Source: a virus. Taken from it: a stretch of 30,923 bases of DNA. Both the position numbers and the translations under genes were made by a program. Location: positions 1 to 30,923 of IMG/VR virus record IMGVR_UViG_3300003894_000017; one strand, 5' to 3'. Position 1 is the stretch's first letter. Each line of letters starts with the position of its first letter. Of this stretch, positions 16,258 through 23,453 are shown piece by piece. Under the pieces are notes generated by a model. It saw only the letters and a list, made by a program, of their open reading frames with translations, did not search any database and was not told where the DNA came from.

Positions 16258-16264
16258 TATTTAG
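16258..16264 (-). promoter_or_regulatory. T4-type late promoter element (CTAAATA)
   Basis: CTAAATA on the minus strand, 31 nt ahead of the gp18 start; the nearer of two late elements in this gap. Confidence 0.5.
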
Positions 16265-16285
16265 AGAAACCTATATTTCACGGAG

Positions 16286-16293
16286 TATTTATA
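16286..16293 (-). promoter_or_regulatory. T4-type late promoter element (TATAAATA, perfect)
   Basis: TATAAATA on the minus strand, the full T4 late consensus, 59 nt ahead of the gp18 start. With the element at 16258-16264 it gives gp18 two late promoters. Confidence 0.6.
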
Positions 16294-16355
16294 ATCCAAA
16301 AAAATGTCCTACTTTTTCTTCCAAATACCCCATCACGACTACATTTTATTCCGTA

Positions 16356-18056
16356 TTACCATCCGTCAAATCCCCCTTGACCTGACCATTCCCATGGGCT
16401 GTATGGCATTCCATAATCACCACCAAATCCATCAGCTGATTTCCATAACCTACCTTCATTATCTATCTCATCCCGAGCATCACTTCCATCTAAAATAAAA
16501 CCAAAAGGGGCCATATCACTTTCCAAACTTTCCTTATCTTCTGCATATAATTCTTCACGGACTGATTGTTCCGTCATCTCTTTGAAGTAATCCTGTGCCA
16601 CTGCCCAGGCATAAATAACCATACACATCACAAGGTCATCATGGCATCCTTCTTCAGCAGAAAAAGAGTCACGCTTCTCAACAAACGTGGTGAGCTCGTT
16701 GATGATTTGGAAGTCTTGGAAAAGAATCTTATCAGACTCCACCATTTGTTTGAGGTTACTACAACCAAGTTTCTTAGGAGCCTTAGCCATCTTAAGTCCA
16801 AGTTGAACTTTGCCTCCAGAAAATCCATAACCTAGAACCTGACCTGCACGTCCTCTCATTGCAGTCATCAATAAATTCTCATATTCCATATCATAGTATA
16901 TGATGGATGCTACTTGGTCTCCAATATCATTGACCTCACATAGTATCCAGGCGTTATTATACTTCTTACAGGTACTCACAATAATATCGGGGAACAGCAT
17001 CGGTTTGATTGTGTTGTTCCTATACTTTGCTACGAGTTTATGAGGATAGGATGTAATGTCAACTAAGATAAAGGCAGAGTAATCTAACTTCATACCTCTT
17101 GATACATCAACAGTCATCAAATATTCATGACCTTCTATCGGGTCTTCAAATATATCTAATCCACCAGATGATGTAATCGGATCATGGTATACAAGTGACT
17201 TCAGTTTACTACCAGCAATCAATGTACCGGCAGAACCAATGAAGTCACATTCAAATTCCTGAGCAAACTGTTGTTCACTAGTGTTGGCAATCGTCTCTGC
17301 CTTCCACTTCTCATCACGACCAGGGACTTCTGACCAGTGAGCTTCAATAGAATTATAACTATTCCTTCCTTTCTCTGCATCTTCCCACAACTTATAGAAG
17401 TGGTTCATCCCATTCGGGGTAGATACAATAATAACCTTAGTAGATTTACCAGAGGAGATTGTAGGATATACAGACGAGAAGAATTCTTCTGCAATGTTAG
17501 TTGGAACGAAAGCAAATTCGTCCAACATTACAATATTATAAGAGAAACCACGAACAGCAGAACTAGAAGTTGAACTAGCAGTGATGCGACTCCCATTCTC
17601 AAGTTCAATAGAACCCTTGTTCCAGGCAATAACACCTTGTTGTAACCACTTCGGAAGATTTTCATAAGAGGTTTGTAGTTTAGCCATCAATTCAAACGAA
17701 GTCTCTCGTTTGTTAGCAAGAATAGCAACGTTGATGTTGTCACGAAAAATAGCCTGGTGAATCAGATAGGCCGTAACCGTAACTGACTTACCAGACTGGC
17801 GTGGTAGTTTACAGATTGTGAATCTGTTATTATGAAACGAATTGATTAGTTGTTGCTGAAATGGATATGGATGAAAAGGAACGATACCTTCATCCAATGA
17901 AATAACTTTAATATAATTATGAAGAAAATATTCTGGGTCCTTAGAACACTTAATAATTTCTTGGACCTGATGCTTCGTAAAATTTATCGTGACTCCTCTT
18001 TGTTTGAGGAGGGGATTCATTTTATAATGTAGGTCGCTACCTCTCTTCGCTGCCAT
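16356..18056 (-). CDS. 17: Terminase large subunit gp17
   Basis: 566 aa; T4 gp17 has 610. It is the ATP-driven packaging motor and headful nuclease. ATPase motifs: Walker A KLPRQSGKS (83-91) and Walker B IVMLDE (175-180), then the STPNG coupling motif (212-216). Nuclease acidic residues: D317 in MTVDVSRG, E374 in ILCEVNDIGDQ and D473/D474 in CHDDLVM. The last 70 residues are variable, Gly/Trp-rich and end SGQGGFDGW. It starts inside the 3' end of a 35-aa membrane micro-gene and is separated from its partner gp16 by a six-gene cassette, unlike T4 where the two are adjacent. No intron or insertion is seen. Confidence 0.97.
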   Translation of the reverse strand: MAAKRGSDLHYKMNPLLKQRGVTINFTKHQVQEIIKCSKDPEYFLHNYIKVISLDEGIVPFHPYPFQQQLINSFHNNRFTICKLPRQSGKSVTVTAYLIHQAIFRDNINVAILANKRETSFELMAKLQTSYENLPKWLQQGVIAWNKGSIELENGSRITASSTSSSAVRGFSYNIVMLDEFAFVPTNIAEEFFSSVYPTISSGKSTKVIIVSTPNGMNHFYKLWEDAEKGRNSYNSIEAHWSEVPGRDEKWKAETIANTSEQQFAQEFECDFIGSAGTLIAGSKLKSLVYHDPITSSGGLDIFEDPIEGHEYLMTVDVSRGMKLDYSAFILVDITSYPHKLVAKYRNNTIKPMLFPDIIVSTCKKYNNAWILCEVNDIGDQVASIIYYDMEYENLLMTAMRGRAGQVLGYGFSGGKVQLGLKMAKAPKKLGCSNLKQMVESDKILFQDFQIINELTTFVEKRDSFSAEEGCHDDLVMCMVIYAWAVAQDYFKEMTEQSVREELYAEDKESLESDMAPFGFILDGSDARDEIDNEGRLWKSADGFGGDYGMPYSPWEWSGQGGFDGW

Positions 18057-18144
18057 CTAATTTAATTACCCAAATTATAAAAAGTAATGTAGCAAATAAC
18101 AAAAATCCAATCAGTAAATTGACGGTCCAGACTGGGTCATTCAT
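18037..18144 (-). CDS. 35-aa single-span membrane micro-protein
   Basis: Translation reads MNDPVWTVNLLIGFLLFATL then LFIIWVIKLDGSEER: a short polar N-terminus, one long hydrophobic helix (about 8-27) and a charged tail. The ATG overlaps the stop of the 63-aa gene (ATGA) and the gene runs 20 nt into gp17, a compact coupled arrangement that supports it being real. Function unknown. It resembles in design the 25-aa membrane micro-protein between uvsY and uvsW, but not in sequence. Confidence 0.6.
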   Translation of the reverse strand: MNDPVWTVNLLIGFLLFATLLFIIWVIKLDGSEER

Positions 18145-18332
18145 GGCTTCAGCCAATCCTCTACCAATATATAGTCAGGATTCTCGACCCTAAGTTTACT
18201 CAAGAAACGGGCATGATATGTGGGTGGGTTTAGACACTTTTTGACATGTATCTCTTTCTTGGTGTGATTCCACCATATTAGACCACCGTAGGTTGATTTA
18301 CGCAAACTCATCGAACTTGGCTTTACTACCAT
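18141..18332 (-). CDS. Small hypothetical protein upstream of gp17
   Basis: 63 aa from the ATG at 18332, or 56 aa from a second in-frame ATG (MSLRKSTYGGLIWWNHTKKE). Rich in Lys, Trp and Tyr (HVKKCLNPPTYHARFLSKLR), with no recognised family. It lies between the capsid-targeted candidate and the 35-aa micro-gene, and its stop overlaps the next start (ATGA). No late element is evident, so it is probably read through from upstream. The basic, aromatic composition would suit nucleic-acid contact, which is only a guess. Confidence 0.55.
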   Translation of the reverse strand: MVVKPSSMSLRKSTYGGLIWWNHTKKEIHVKKCLNPPTYHARFLSKLRVENPDYILVEDWLKP

Positions 18333-18362
18333 CAGTATACATTAAAATCATCATTATGTAAA

Positions 18363-18761
18363 TTACTTCTTCTTCTTGATTTTGTTTCTATCTAAATTTG
18401 CTGTTTTTAATGCATTATCAGCATCTTTCTGACTAAGTGTATAATTGTTGTCCTTTGGTTTGGGCATCTGTCGTGCATCAGTTCTATCAGATACTTTAAG
18501 GGTTAAAACCTTAGAATTCTCTGCTGCTGTTTTTGCCGCAGGTCCTTTCCTTCCTCTGGATGCTGCGTGTTTCTTATCGGGTGTTGTAAATACTCTACCC
18601 TTCTCATCCCACGATCCTTTCTTACCATCTCTGCCCTTAGTGCTATCCCAGAATCCACGACTCCTGATACTAGATTCTGAATTAGGATGGGTGCCATGAT
18701 AGTGATTTTTAAACTTAAGTTGCTTTGGAGCTTCCTCCATAAATTGCTCATAAGTTTTCAT
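18363..18761 (-). CDS. Putative capsid-packaged protein with ADP-ribosyltransferase-like motifs
   Basis: 132 aa. The first eleven residues, MKTYEQFMEEA, align position by position with the capsid-targeting peptide of T4 internal protein III (MKTYQEFIAE, cut by gp21 after Glu10), so the protein is probably loaded into the prohead and trimmed. The body begins HYHGTHPNSESSIRSRGFWD (20-39), a pattern like the H-G-T/x-x-x-I-x-x-x-G-F start of ADP-ribosyltransferases, followed by GRVFTTPDKKHAASRG (55-70) and a VLTLKV strand (85-90). A clear third-motif Glu is not seen, so activity is unproven. The C-terminus is basic (NKIKKKK). T4 packages an ADP-ribosyltransferase, Alt, in its head, which makes this combination meaningful. 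A strong AGGAG site lies upstream; the gene follows the 455-aa gene after 10 nt. Confidence 0.6.
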   Translation of the reverse strand: MKTYEQFMEEAPKQLKFKNHYHGTHPNSESSIRSRGFWDSTKGRDGKKGSWDEKGRVFTTPDKKHAASRGRKGPAAKTAAENSKVLTLKVSDRTDARQMPKPKDNNYTLSQKDADNALKTANLDRNKIKKKK

Positions 18762-18771
18762 TGATTTTCTC

Positions 18772-20139
18772 CTAGCAATTCCAGGCTCTTAAAGATTTAT
18801 TGATACGGCTATCGGGGTCACTTGCCGTCTTCTTTGATGTAAGTTTCTTTTTCATTCCAGACATACGTGCACAGAATGAAGCTCTTCTAGGATTACCTTT
18901 CTTTTTAGAAGGTGCCTTGAGGTCGGAGCCGGGGTTCTCTCTCTCGTAGGACTTACGTCCTTTTTCATTGAGCCCCCCGGCTTCATTCTTTCCCGACTTC
19001 TTAGTCCAAGCAGCTCCCTCTTCTAAGAATTCAAACTCCAGATGATCTAGTGTTCCACCAAATCTGACAGTGTTTTCTCCTATCAACATATGATAAGCAC
19101 CATCCTCCATTAGACATGGAACGCTGGTTGGTGTTCCATACTCTTCAGTGATAAGTTCCAGTGTTTCTTGGTCCTCATCGGACATCTGTAACCAATCTTC
19201 CTTGGCAAGAATGACAAAGTTCTTTGTCATAGGAGGGACAAAGACCATAGAATTATCAGGACACTTAACTGCATAATAAGAGATTACTTTAGCACCTGGA
19301 TAAACCATATCCACACATCTCTGCATCTGGTCTGGAGTTGGATAATTTACTTCAGGCCAGAAGAATCTCCATCTCTTATATTGACATCTAAACATAAATG
19401 TCACTTCATATACTTGACCAGTTGTGGATATTCTAACTGCCTCATCAAGAGGAATCCATCCACATTGCTCAACAATTTGATTCTCTTTCACCCAGTCATC
19501 AGGAATCTGTCCATCGTGTTCCTCACGGAACATACGATTCAATTCCTTTGGTGTAATCTCTTCTTCCTTTGCCAATTGACGCATGACTTTGTCAATGGCA
19601 ATCCAGGAGTGGTCTTCTAACTTGAGTAGTCTCTTCTCTAGTTCAGTAACAATAGGATTCTCAGCTAGGAATTCTTGTTCGTCTCCATCCTCTTCTGTAT
19701 AAAGATCATCCTCGGAAATAATACCAAACTTATTATGAATATATGACTCATACTCTTCCAATGTCATGGAAGAGGTGAGTGCGGCATAGTTATCTTTTTT
19801 GATTCCAATGTTACCACCATGTTCTCCGGTCAGTGACATCTCACCTAGATCACCACCATTAGGACCAGTCTCTGTGGGTTGTCCCTCATCACCACTACCG
19901 TTTCCTCCAGTGATCTTTCCATACATCTGAAGCGCCTGGTTGGCAACACTCTTCATAGAACGAACAGGTTTTACTTCCTTCTCACTAATAACTTTTTCTT
20001 CTACGGGAACCTCGATGTCAGAAATAGATGACTTCATAGTAGAGTATCCTTTCTCTACCATTTGTTCTCTTTGTTCTGTCAAATCGATTTTGATTCCATC
20101 TTTGAGTCCTTTGAGACTCTGAATAAACTGCCGGGACAT
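18772..20139 (-). CDS. Hypothetical protein with C-terminal DUF6321-like domain
   Basis: 455 aa. The last 65 residues (NEAGGLNEKGRKSYERENPG, then RRASFCARMSGMKKKLTSKK and a terminal SRINKSLRAWNC) match the pattern of the small basic domain known as DUF6321, often seen as a short protein in marine phages. Ahead of it is an acidic middle region (about 145-250, EEDGDEQEFLAENPIVTELE) and a compact Trp/Tyr/Cys-bearing region (about 225-340, FMFRCQYKRWRFFWPEVNYP). Residues about 75-115 are Gly-rich. No catalytic motif is recognised. A CTAAATA element lies 22 nt upstream, so it probably starts its own late transcript that includes the next gene. It does not begin with the capsid-targeting peptide. 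Confidence 0.8.
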   Translation of the reverse strand: MSRQFIQSLKGLKDGIKIDLTEQREQMVEKGYSTMKSSISDIEVPVEEKVISEKEVKPVRSMKSVANQALQMYGKITGGNGSGDEGQPTETGPNGGDLGEMSLTGEHGGNIGIKKDNYAALTSSMTLEEYESYIHNKFGIISEDDLYTEEDGDEQEFLAENPIVTELEKRLLKLEDHSWIAIDKVMRQLAKEEEITPKELNRMFREEHDGQIPDDWVKENQIVEQCGWIPLDEAVRISTTGQVYEVTFMFRCQYKRWRFFWPEVNYPTPDQMQRCVDMVYPGAKVISYYAVKCPDNSMVFVPPMTKNFVILAKEDWLQMSDEDQETLELITEEYGTPTSVPCLMEDGAYHMLIGENTVRFGGTLDHLEFEFLEEGAAWTKKSGKNEAGGLNEKGRKSYERENPGSDLKAPSKKKGNPRRASFCARMSGMKKKLTSKKTASDPDSRINKSLRAWNC

Positions 20140-20160
20140 CTTAGTTAAAACCTTTATTGT

Positions 20161-20167
20161 TATTTAG
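20161..20167 (-). promoter_or_regulatory. T4-type late promoter element (CTAAATA)
   Basis: CTAAATA on the minus strand, 22 nt ahead of the 455-aa gene. Confidence 0.5.
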
Positions 20168-20173
20168 ATTTAA

Positions 20174-20686
20174 TTACTTGACTACCACTTTAGGTCCACT
20201 TCCAGTATAACTATCCTCTGTTCCTGATGCCTTTGGTTTTAAAGCATCCTTTACTATACCACCTGCAAATCTTCCCGCTGCGCCCAGACCTCTCTTTGCT
20301 AGATTTCCTGCACCCCTCTGTAACTTACGTCTCAAATTCGGATCAGCAAATTTATTTGGACCATCTGGTTTGGATGTGATAGGTGGTCTGCCAGAAGGTG
20401 GCTTTCCTTTTAGACGAGGGTTTCCACGCATTTTGGAACCAGGGGCCACTTTATTACCAGATGGTGCCCTACTGGCGGTCTTACCTGCTTGGGTTGCTCT
20501 ACTGGCGGTGTTACCTGCTTGGGTTGCTCTACTGGCGGTGCCAGCCGATCTGGCTGCTCCTGCTACACCCCTTGCTTTCGCCCCAACTTTAGCAGCTTGA
20601 GCTCCCATCTGTGCTACTCTGGCAAGAGCACCCCATAACTCATCAAGATTTTCGACTTCTTCGTTGAACTGTTTATAAGTTTTCAT
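20174..20686 (-). CDS. Putative basic internal head protein with capsid-targeting peptide
   Basis: 170 aa. It begins MKTYKQFNEEV, the same peptide type as T4 internal proteins and as the gene at 18363-18761; cleavage after Glu10 is predicted, although Asn at -3 differs from the usual Leu/Ile. The mature part is Ala/Gly/Arg/Lys-rich and highly basic, with a 10-residue tandem repeat (SRATQAGNTA / SRATQAGKTA) and Pro/Lys-rich middle (KMRGNPRLKGKPPSGRPPIT). Such a composition suits binding to packaged DNA. T4 internal proteins are likewise small, basic and injected with the genome. It may alternatively be a membrane-active or structural protein, since Ala/Gly-rich helices (GAGNLAKRGLGAAGRFAGGI) could be amphipathic. 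Confidence 0.65.
   Translation of the reverse strand: MKTYKQFNEEVENLDELWGALARVAQMGAQAAKVGAKARGVAGAARSAGTASRATQAGNTASRATQAGKTASRAPSGNKVAPGSKMRGNPRLKGKPPSGRPPITSKPDGPNKFADPNLRRKLQRGAGNLAKRGLGAAGRFAGGIVKDALKPKASGTEDSYTGSGPKVVVK
20471..20540. repeat. 30-bp tandem repeat, 2.3 copies
   Basis: The plus-strand unit starting actggcggtcttacctgctt at 20471 recurs at 20501 with one change in the region shown and starts again at 20531. It encodes the ten-residue repeat of the basic internal-protein candidate. High DNA identity points to a recent duplication. Confidence 0.85.
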
Positions 20687-20691
20687 TTTGT

Positions 20692-20853
20692 CTATCCTTG
20701 TTTTTCGGAAGTGGCCCTGGCAATTCCACCATAAATGTTTTGAGCTGTCTGTTCTGCATCACATGCATTGATACCCAAGACGACCACTTGTTTAGATGGT
20801 CTTGATTGGTATGGGTATATAATGGTCACATTGTAATTTTTGAGTCTCGTCAT
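20692..20853 (-). CDS. 53-aa hypothetical protein
   Basis: Translation starts MTRLKNYNVTIIYPYQSRPS and continues through KQVVVLGINACDAEQTAQNI. The strand-turn-strand-helix pattern (NVTIIYPY ... KQVVVLGINACDAEQTAQNI) looks like a small alpha/beta domain of the kind that presents a modified or single-stranded ligand, but no family is recognised. It has an ATAAATA element 13 nt upstream and ends 6 nt before the basic internal-protein gene, so the two are probably one unit. It starts the cassette that separates gp16 from gp17. Confidence 0.65.
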   Translation of the reverse strand: MTRLKNYNVTIIYPYQSRPSKQVVVLGINACDAEQTAQNIYGGIARATSEKQG

Positions 20854-20864
20854 AGGAATTTCTT

Positions 20865-21323
20865 TTATTTATTATCAATTGGATTGTTACTAATTGACCC
20901 TGCCTCCTTTAGAGATTTCAATAACTCTTCGGTGGAACCAGACAAAAATATATTATTTTGAGTATTAGTATTTTGTACCTTTGTGTCTTCAACTTCTAAG
21001 TCTTTCATCTTCTTCTGAAGGTCAGCTAACTTATCAACAACATCTGCAGTAGCTTTTGCTCCATTGAAACAAACCTCATATGCTCTTGGGTGTTGTGATT
21101 GCATTGCTGCATCCATACTCTCATTGAGAGTTTCCTGCATCTTTTCTACAAGATCATATAACTGAGCTCTTTGATAAGTATAATCCTTTTCAATATCATC
21201 TTCTCTTGTTGTCATCTTCAGGGGTTTTTCTTCCTCTCGTTTGACAATCTCTACCTTCTCGACCTCAGTGGGTTCGATATTAAATGTTTCATCTAATGAT
21301 TCAAAGGCTTTGTCTTTACTCAT
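20865..21323 (-). CDS. 16: Terminase small subunit gp16
   Basis: 152 aa (T4 gp16 has 164). It recognises concatemeric DNA and stimulates gp17. The central segment (YTYQRAQLYDLVEKMQETLN, about 48-67, through HPRAYEVCFNGAKATADVVD, about 79-98) is the helical oligomerisation core of T4-type small terminases, with KLADLQKKMKDLEV continuing the helix. The acidic N-terminus (EPTEVEKVEIVKREEEK) and Asn/Thr-rich C-terminus are variable. Its ATG overlaps the gp15 stop (ATGA), so it is translationally coupled to gp15. Confidence 0.9.
   Translation of the reverse strand: MSKDKAFESLDETFNIEPTEVEKVEIVKREEEKPLKMTTREDDIEKDYTYQRAQLYDLVEKMQETLNESMDAAMQSQHPRAYEVCFNGAKATADVVDKLADLQKKMKDLEVEDTKVQNTNTQNNIFLSGSTEELLKSLKEAGSISNNPIDNK
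20866..20872 (-). promoter_or_regulatory. T4-type late promoter element (ATAAATA)
   Basis: ATAAATA on the minus strand at the gp16 stop region, 13 nt ahead of the 53-aa gene. Confidence 0.4.
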
Positions 21324-22204
21324 AGGTCTTGTTGATCCATGATATTCTGTCCTTCGTTCTGAACCATTCCGAAGAATGCATTATCATCAGAGTAGATGTC
21401 CTGGAATGTTTCAACATAAGTCCATGCCTCATTAGCAGGATTGACTTCATCCCTAGGAACTGGTGGTTCCTCAAGAGACTTGACCTCAGCACTATATCTA
21501 ATCTCTGCAGGACGACGAACAATATCAGAACGATAATCGATCTTGACCTTACGAATATCTTTGTTGAGATCAAGAGGTCCGAAGAGGTAAGTCTTCACAG
21601 TAAAGTTTAGAGTCCAGATAAGAGTTCTTCTTGTAGTATAATCTCCTTCATAATCATCCTGATATCCAACACCATTCAAGACAATAGCAATATCTCTTTC
21701 TTCTCTTGTCTCATCGATAACGACAATGGATACATTCAAAGAAGGATGAAAATGAGGTAAGATTTGTTCTAAAATCTGTAGTCCATCATCCTGATTCTTT
21801 GATAGGATGTTCAGTTCAACCTCTAAGTTATAAGGAACAGGTACGAACTGAGCATATTGAGCTGGTTGTTTTGATTCCTCGGCAGGAGATCCAGCAGGTG
21901 GAATCGTTCTTGTAAACTGAGTAGGTGTCAACTTACGACCTACATCATAATTGAGTCCTTTGATCTCAAATGAGATACGAGGAAGGGAGATCTGTGTTCC
22001 TGCTCTCTCGGGAGTGGGTTCCCCTGCAATCATTGCTAGGAACTTCTGGTATGGTCCATACATTACAGGGACCTTGTAGCTCTCTAGTGCCTCTGGATTA
22101 GACCTATCTGAAGTCTTTCTCTTGATAACAAGATTATTGAATACCGTTCCAAAAGCAATAATACTTTTACGAAAGATTTGGTGATAATGATAACGTCCAA
22201 GCAT
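21320..22204 (-). CDS. 15: Tail completion / sheath terminator gp15
   Basis: 294 aa (T4 gp15 has 272). It caps the top of the tail and joins it to the neck. The N-terminus (MLGRYHYHQIFRKSIIAFGT then VFNNLVIKRK) and the VPVMYGPYQKFLAMI segment are the family hallmark; the middle (LPRISFEIKGLNYDVGRKLT) and DLEVELNILSKNQDDGLQILEQ-like region also fit. The gene sits between gp14 and gp16 as in T4. A full TATAAATA late element lies 22 nt ahead of the start. The C-terminal 35 residues (EVNPANEAWTYVETFQDIYS) are variable. Confidence 0.95.
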   Translation of the reverse strand: MLGRYHYHQIFRKSIIAFGTVFNNLVIKRKTSDRSNPEALESYKVPVMYGPYQKFLAMIAGEPTPERAGTQISLPRISFEIKGLNYDVGRKLTPTQFTRTIPPAGSPAEESKQPAQYAQFVPVPYNLEVELNILSKNQDDGLQILEQILPHFHPSLNVSIVVIDETREERDIAIVLNGVGYQDDYEGDYTTRRTLIWTLNFTVKTYLFGPLDLNKDIRKVKIDYRSDIVRRPAEIRYSAEVKSLEEPPVPRDEVNPANEAWTYVETFQDIYSDDNAFFGMVQNEGQNIMDQQDL

Positions 22205-22225
22205 GACAAATAAAACCTTTATTGT

Positions 22226-22233
22226 TATTTATA
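22226..22233 (-). promoter_or_regulatory. T4-type late promoter element (TATAAATA, perfect)
   Basis: TATAAATA on the minus strand, 22 nt ahead of gp15, in the short gap after gp14. Confidence 0.6.
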
Positions 22234-23433
22234 TCAAACGAACCCGAATGGATTTTGGTCGGCAGGATCAAGAACATGAATTTTGTCAAACTCTTCTTGA
22301 ATGACCATACTGTCATTGAATGCCATGGGCTTCTCTGTCGCCTTGAATGAGTACCATGTGGCTCCACTTTCTTGTCCAATGACGACAACCTTATCAAAGT
22401 CATTTTGGTTTACATTTCCAAAGTCATCCTGTTCATCTGGATCCAAGTCGGTTAGATTATCAATCCATAATATACCACCAGGCTTATCCCATCTCTTTAC
22501 ACTACCATAAACAACCGGCACTTTATTACTATATCCGGGATCCTTGAATAAACTAAATGGTTGTTGGTCTTTTGGTGTAGGTTCTCCAAGAGCGGTTCCA
22601 CCATCTGCACTGAATATAATCTCATTCGGTCTCAAGTTATCTGGATTGACAAATATATCAGCCGTTCCACCGTTTACATTTCTAAAGAATTGATACACTG
22701 CAGCCAATCCACCATCAATAGTGGTATCCAATGGGTACTCAGTTAAGTTAAAAATACTTACCCTCTCATTAAATTTAAATGTACCAATATTATCGGCATC
22801 TTTGAACATTTGAAATTGTAATTGATAATAATCAGTAAGAACTTGAACATCATCTGGTCTGATATAATTTGTATCAAACTCTTCCCCTGAGTATTCAAAT
22901 CTTTCTACTTGTAAATCAAATGTATACCCCTTACCTAACTGGAAGAATTGTTCATCTGAGTTAACATACTTGACCTCAAATAAACTATCATCAAACGGGA
23001 AGTATATAACATCTCCTTCTTTTGGTCTTTGAGCAGTCTCTCCCTCTAAGAAATTTAAGACATCTGTTGGGGGTCTTTCATTGATTGCATTGTAATATGA
23101 TTTTACAAAAGGTGCATAGTAGGCAATCCACTCTGACCTAGACATAGTCAAAGTAAGTTCAGAACTATCTCTGAGTCCAAACTTGGTTAATAACTCCATA
23201 TTATTCTGGAATCCAGAAAAACTCTTGATGTACATAGGTATAGGTAATGCAAATTCAAATGCAGACTTTGTACCCTCATGTAAAAGTTTATCGTAATTCA
23301 ACATACGACGAGGCATATAAAGTATGTCCACACCAAACATCTTTATCTGTTCACGACAAAGATCATCCAAGAGTAATGTCTCTCCCGAATAACCTGTTGT
23401 ATTTGAAAAGAATGAGTTGGTATACGGAGTCAT
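22234..23433 (-). CDS. 14: Neck protein gp14
   Basis: 399 aa; T4 gp14 has 256. With gp13 it forms the neck that closes the packaged head. Recognisable parts: REQIKMFGVDILYMPRRMLN (about 28-47), FALPIPMYIKSFSGFQNN, and PKEGDVIYFPFDDSLFEVKY (about 136-155) followed by FFQLGKGYTFDLQVERFEYS, close in pattern to T4 gp14. The C-terminal 130 residues or so (from about 270) extend beyond the T4 protein and hold short strand-rich segments (VPVVYGSVKRWDKPGGILWI; DKVVVIGQESGATWYSFKAT). An ATAAATA element lies 14 nt ahead of the start. Confidence 0.94.
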   Translation of the reverse strand: MTPYTNSFFSNTTGYSGETLLLDDLCREQIKMFGVDILYMPRRMLNYDKLLHEGTKSAFEFALPIPMYIKSFSGFQNNMELLTKFGLRDSSELTLTMSRSEWIAYYAPFVKSYYNAINERPPTDVLNFLEGETAQRPKEGDVIYFPFDDSLFEVKYVNSDEQFFQLGKGYTFDLQVERFEYSGEEFDTNYIRPDDVQVLTDYYQLQFQMFKDADNIGTFKFNERVSIFNLTEYPLDTTIDGGLAAVYQFFRNVNGGTADIFVNPDNLRPNEIIFSADGGTALGEPTPKDQQPFSLFKDPGYSNKVPVVYGSVKRWDKPGGILWIDNLTDLDPDEQDDFGNVNQNDFDKVVVIGQESGATWYSFKATEKPMAFNDSMVIQEEFDKIHVLDPADQNPFGFV

Positions 23434-23446
23434 ACCCTTTTAGTTC

Positions 23447-23453
23447 TATTTAT
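23447..23453 (-). promoter_or_regulatory. T4-type late promoter element (ATAAATA)
   Basis: ATAAATA on the minus strand overlapping the stop of the metallopeptidase candidate, 14 nt ahead of gp14. Confidence 0.4.

Noticed and set aside
18336-18350. Alternative 17-codon micro-ORF (MILMYTDGSKAKFDEFA) just upstream of and overlapping the 63-aa gene
   Set aside because: Too short, no ribosome site and no coupling that clearly needs it; chance cannot be excluded.
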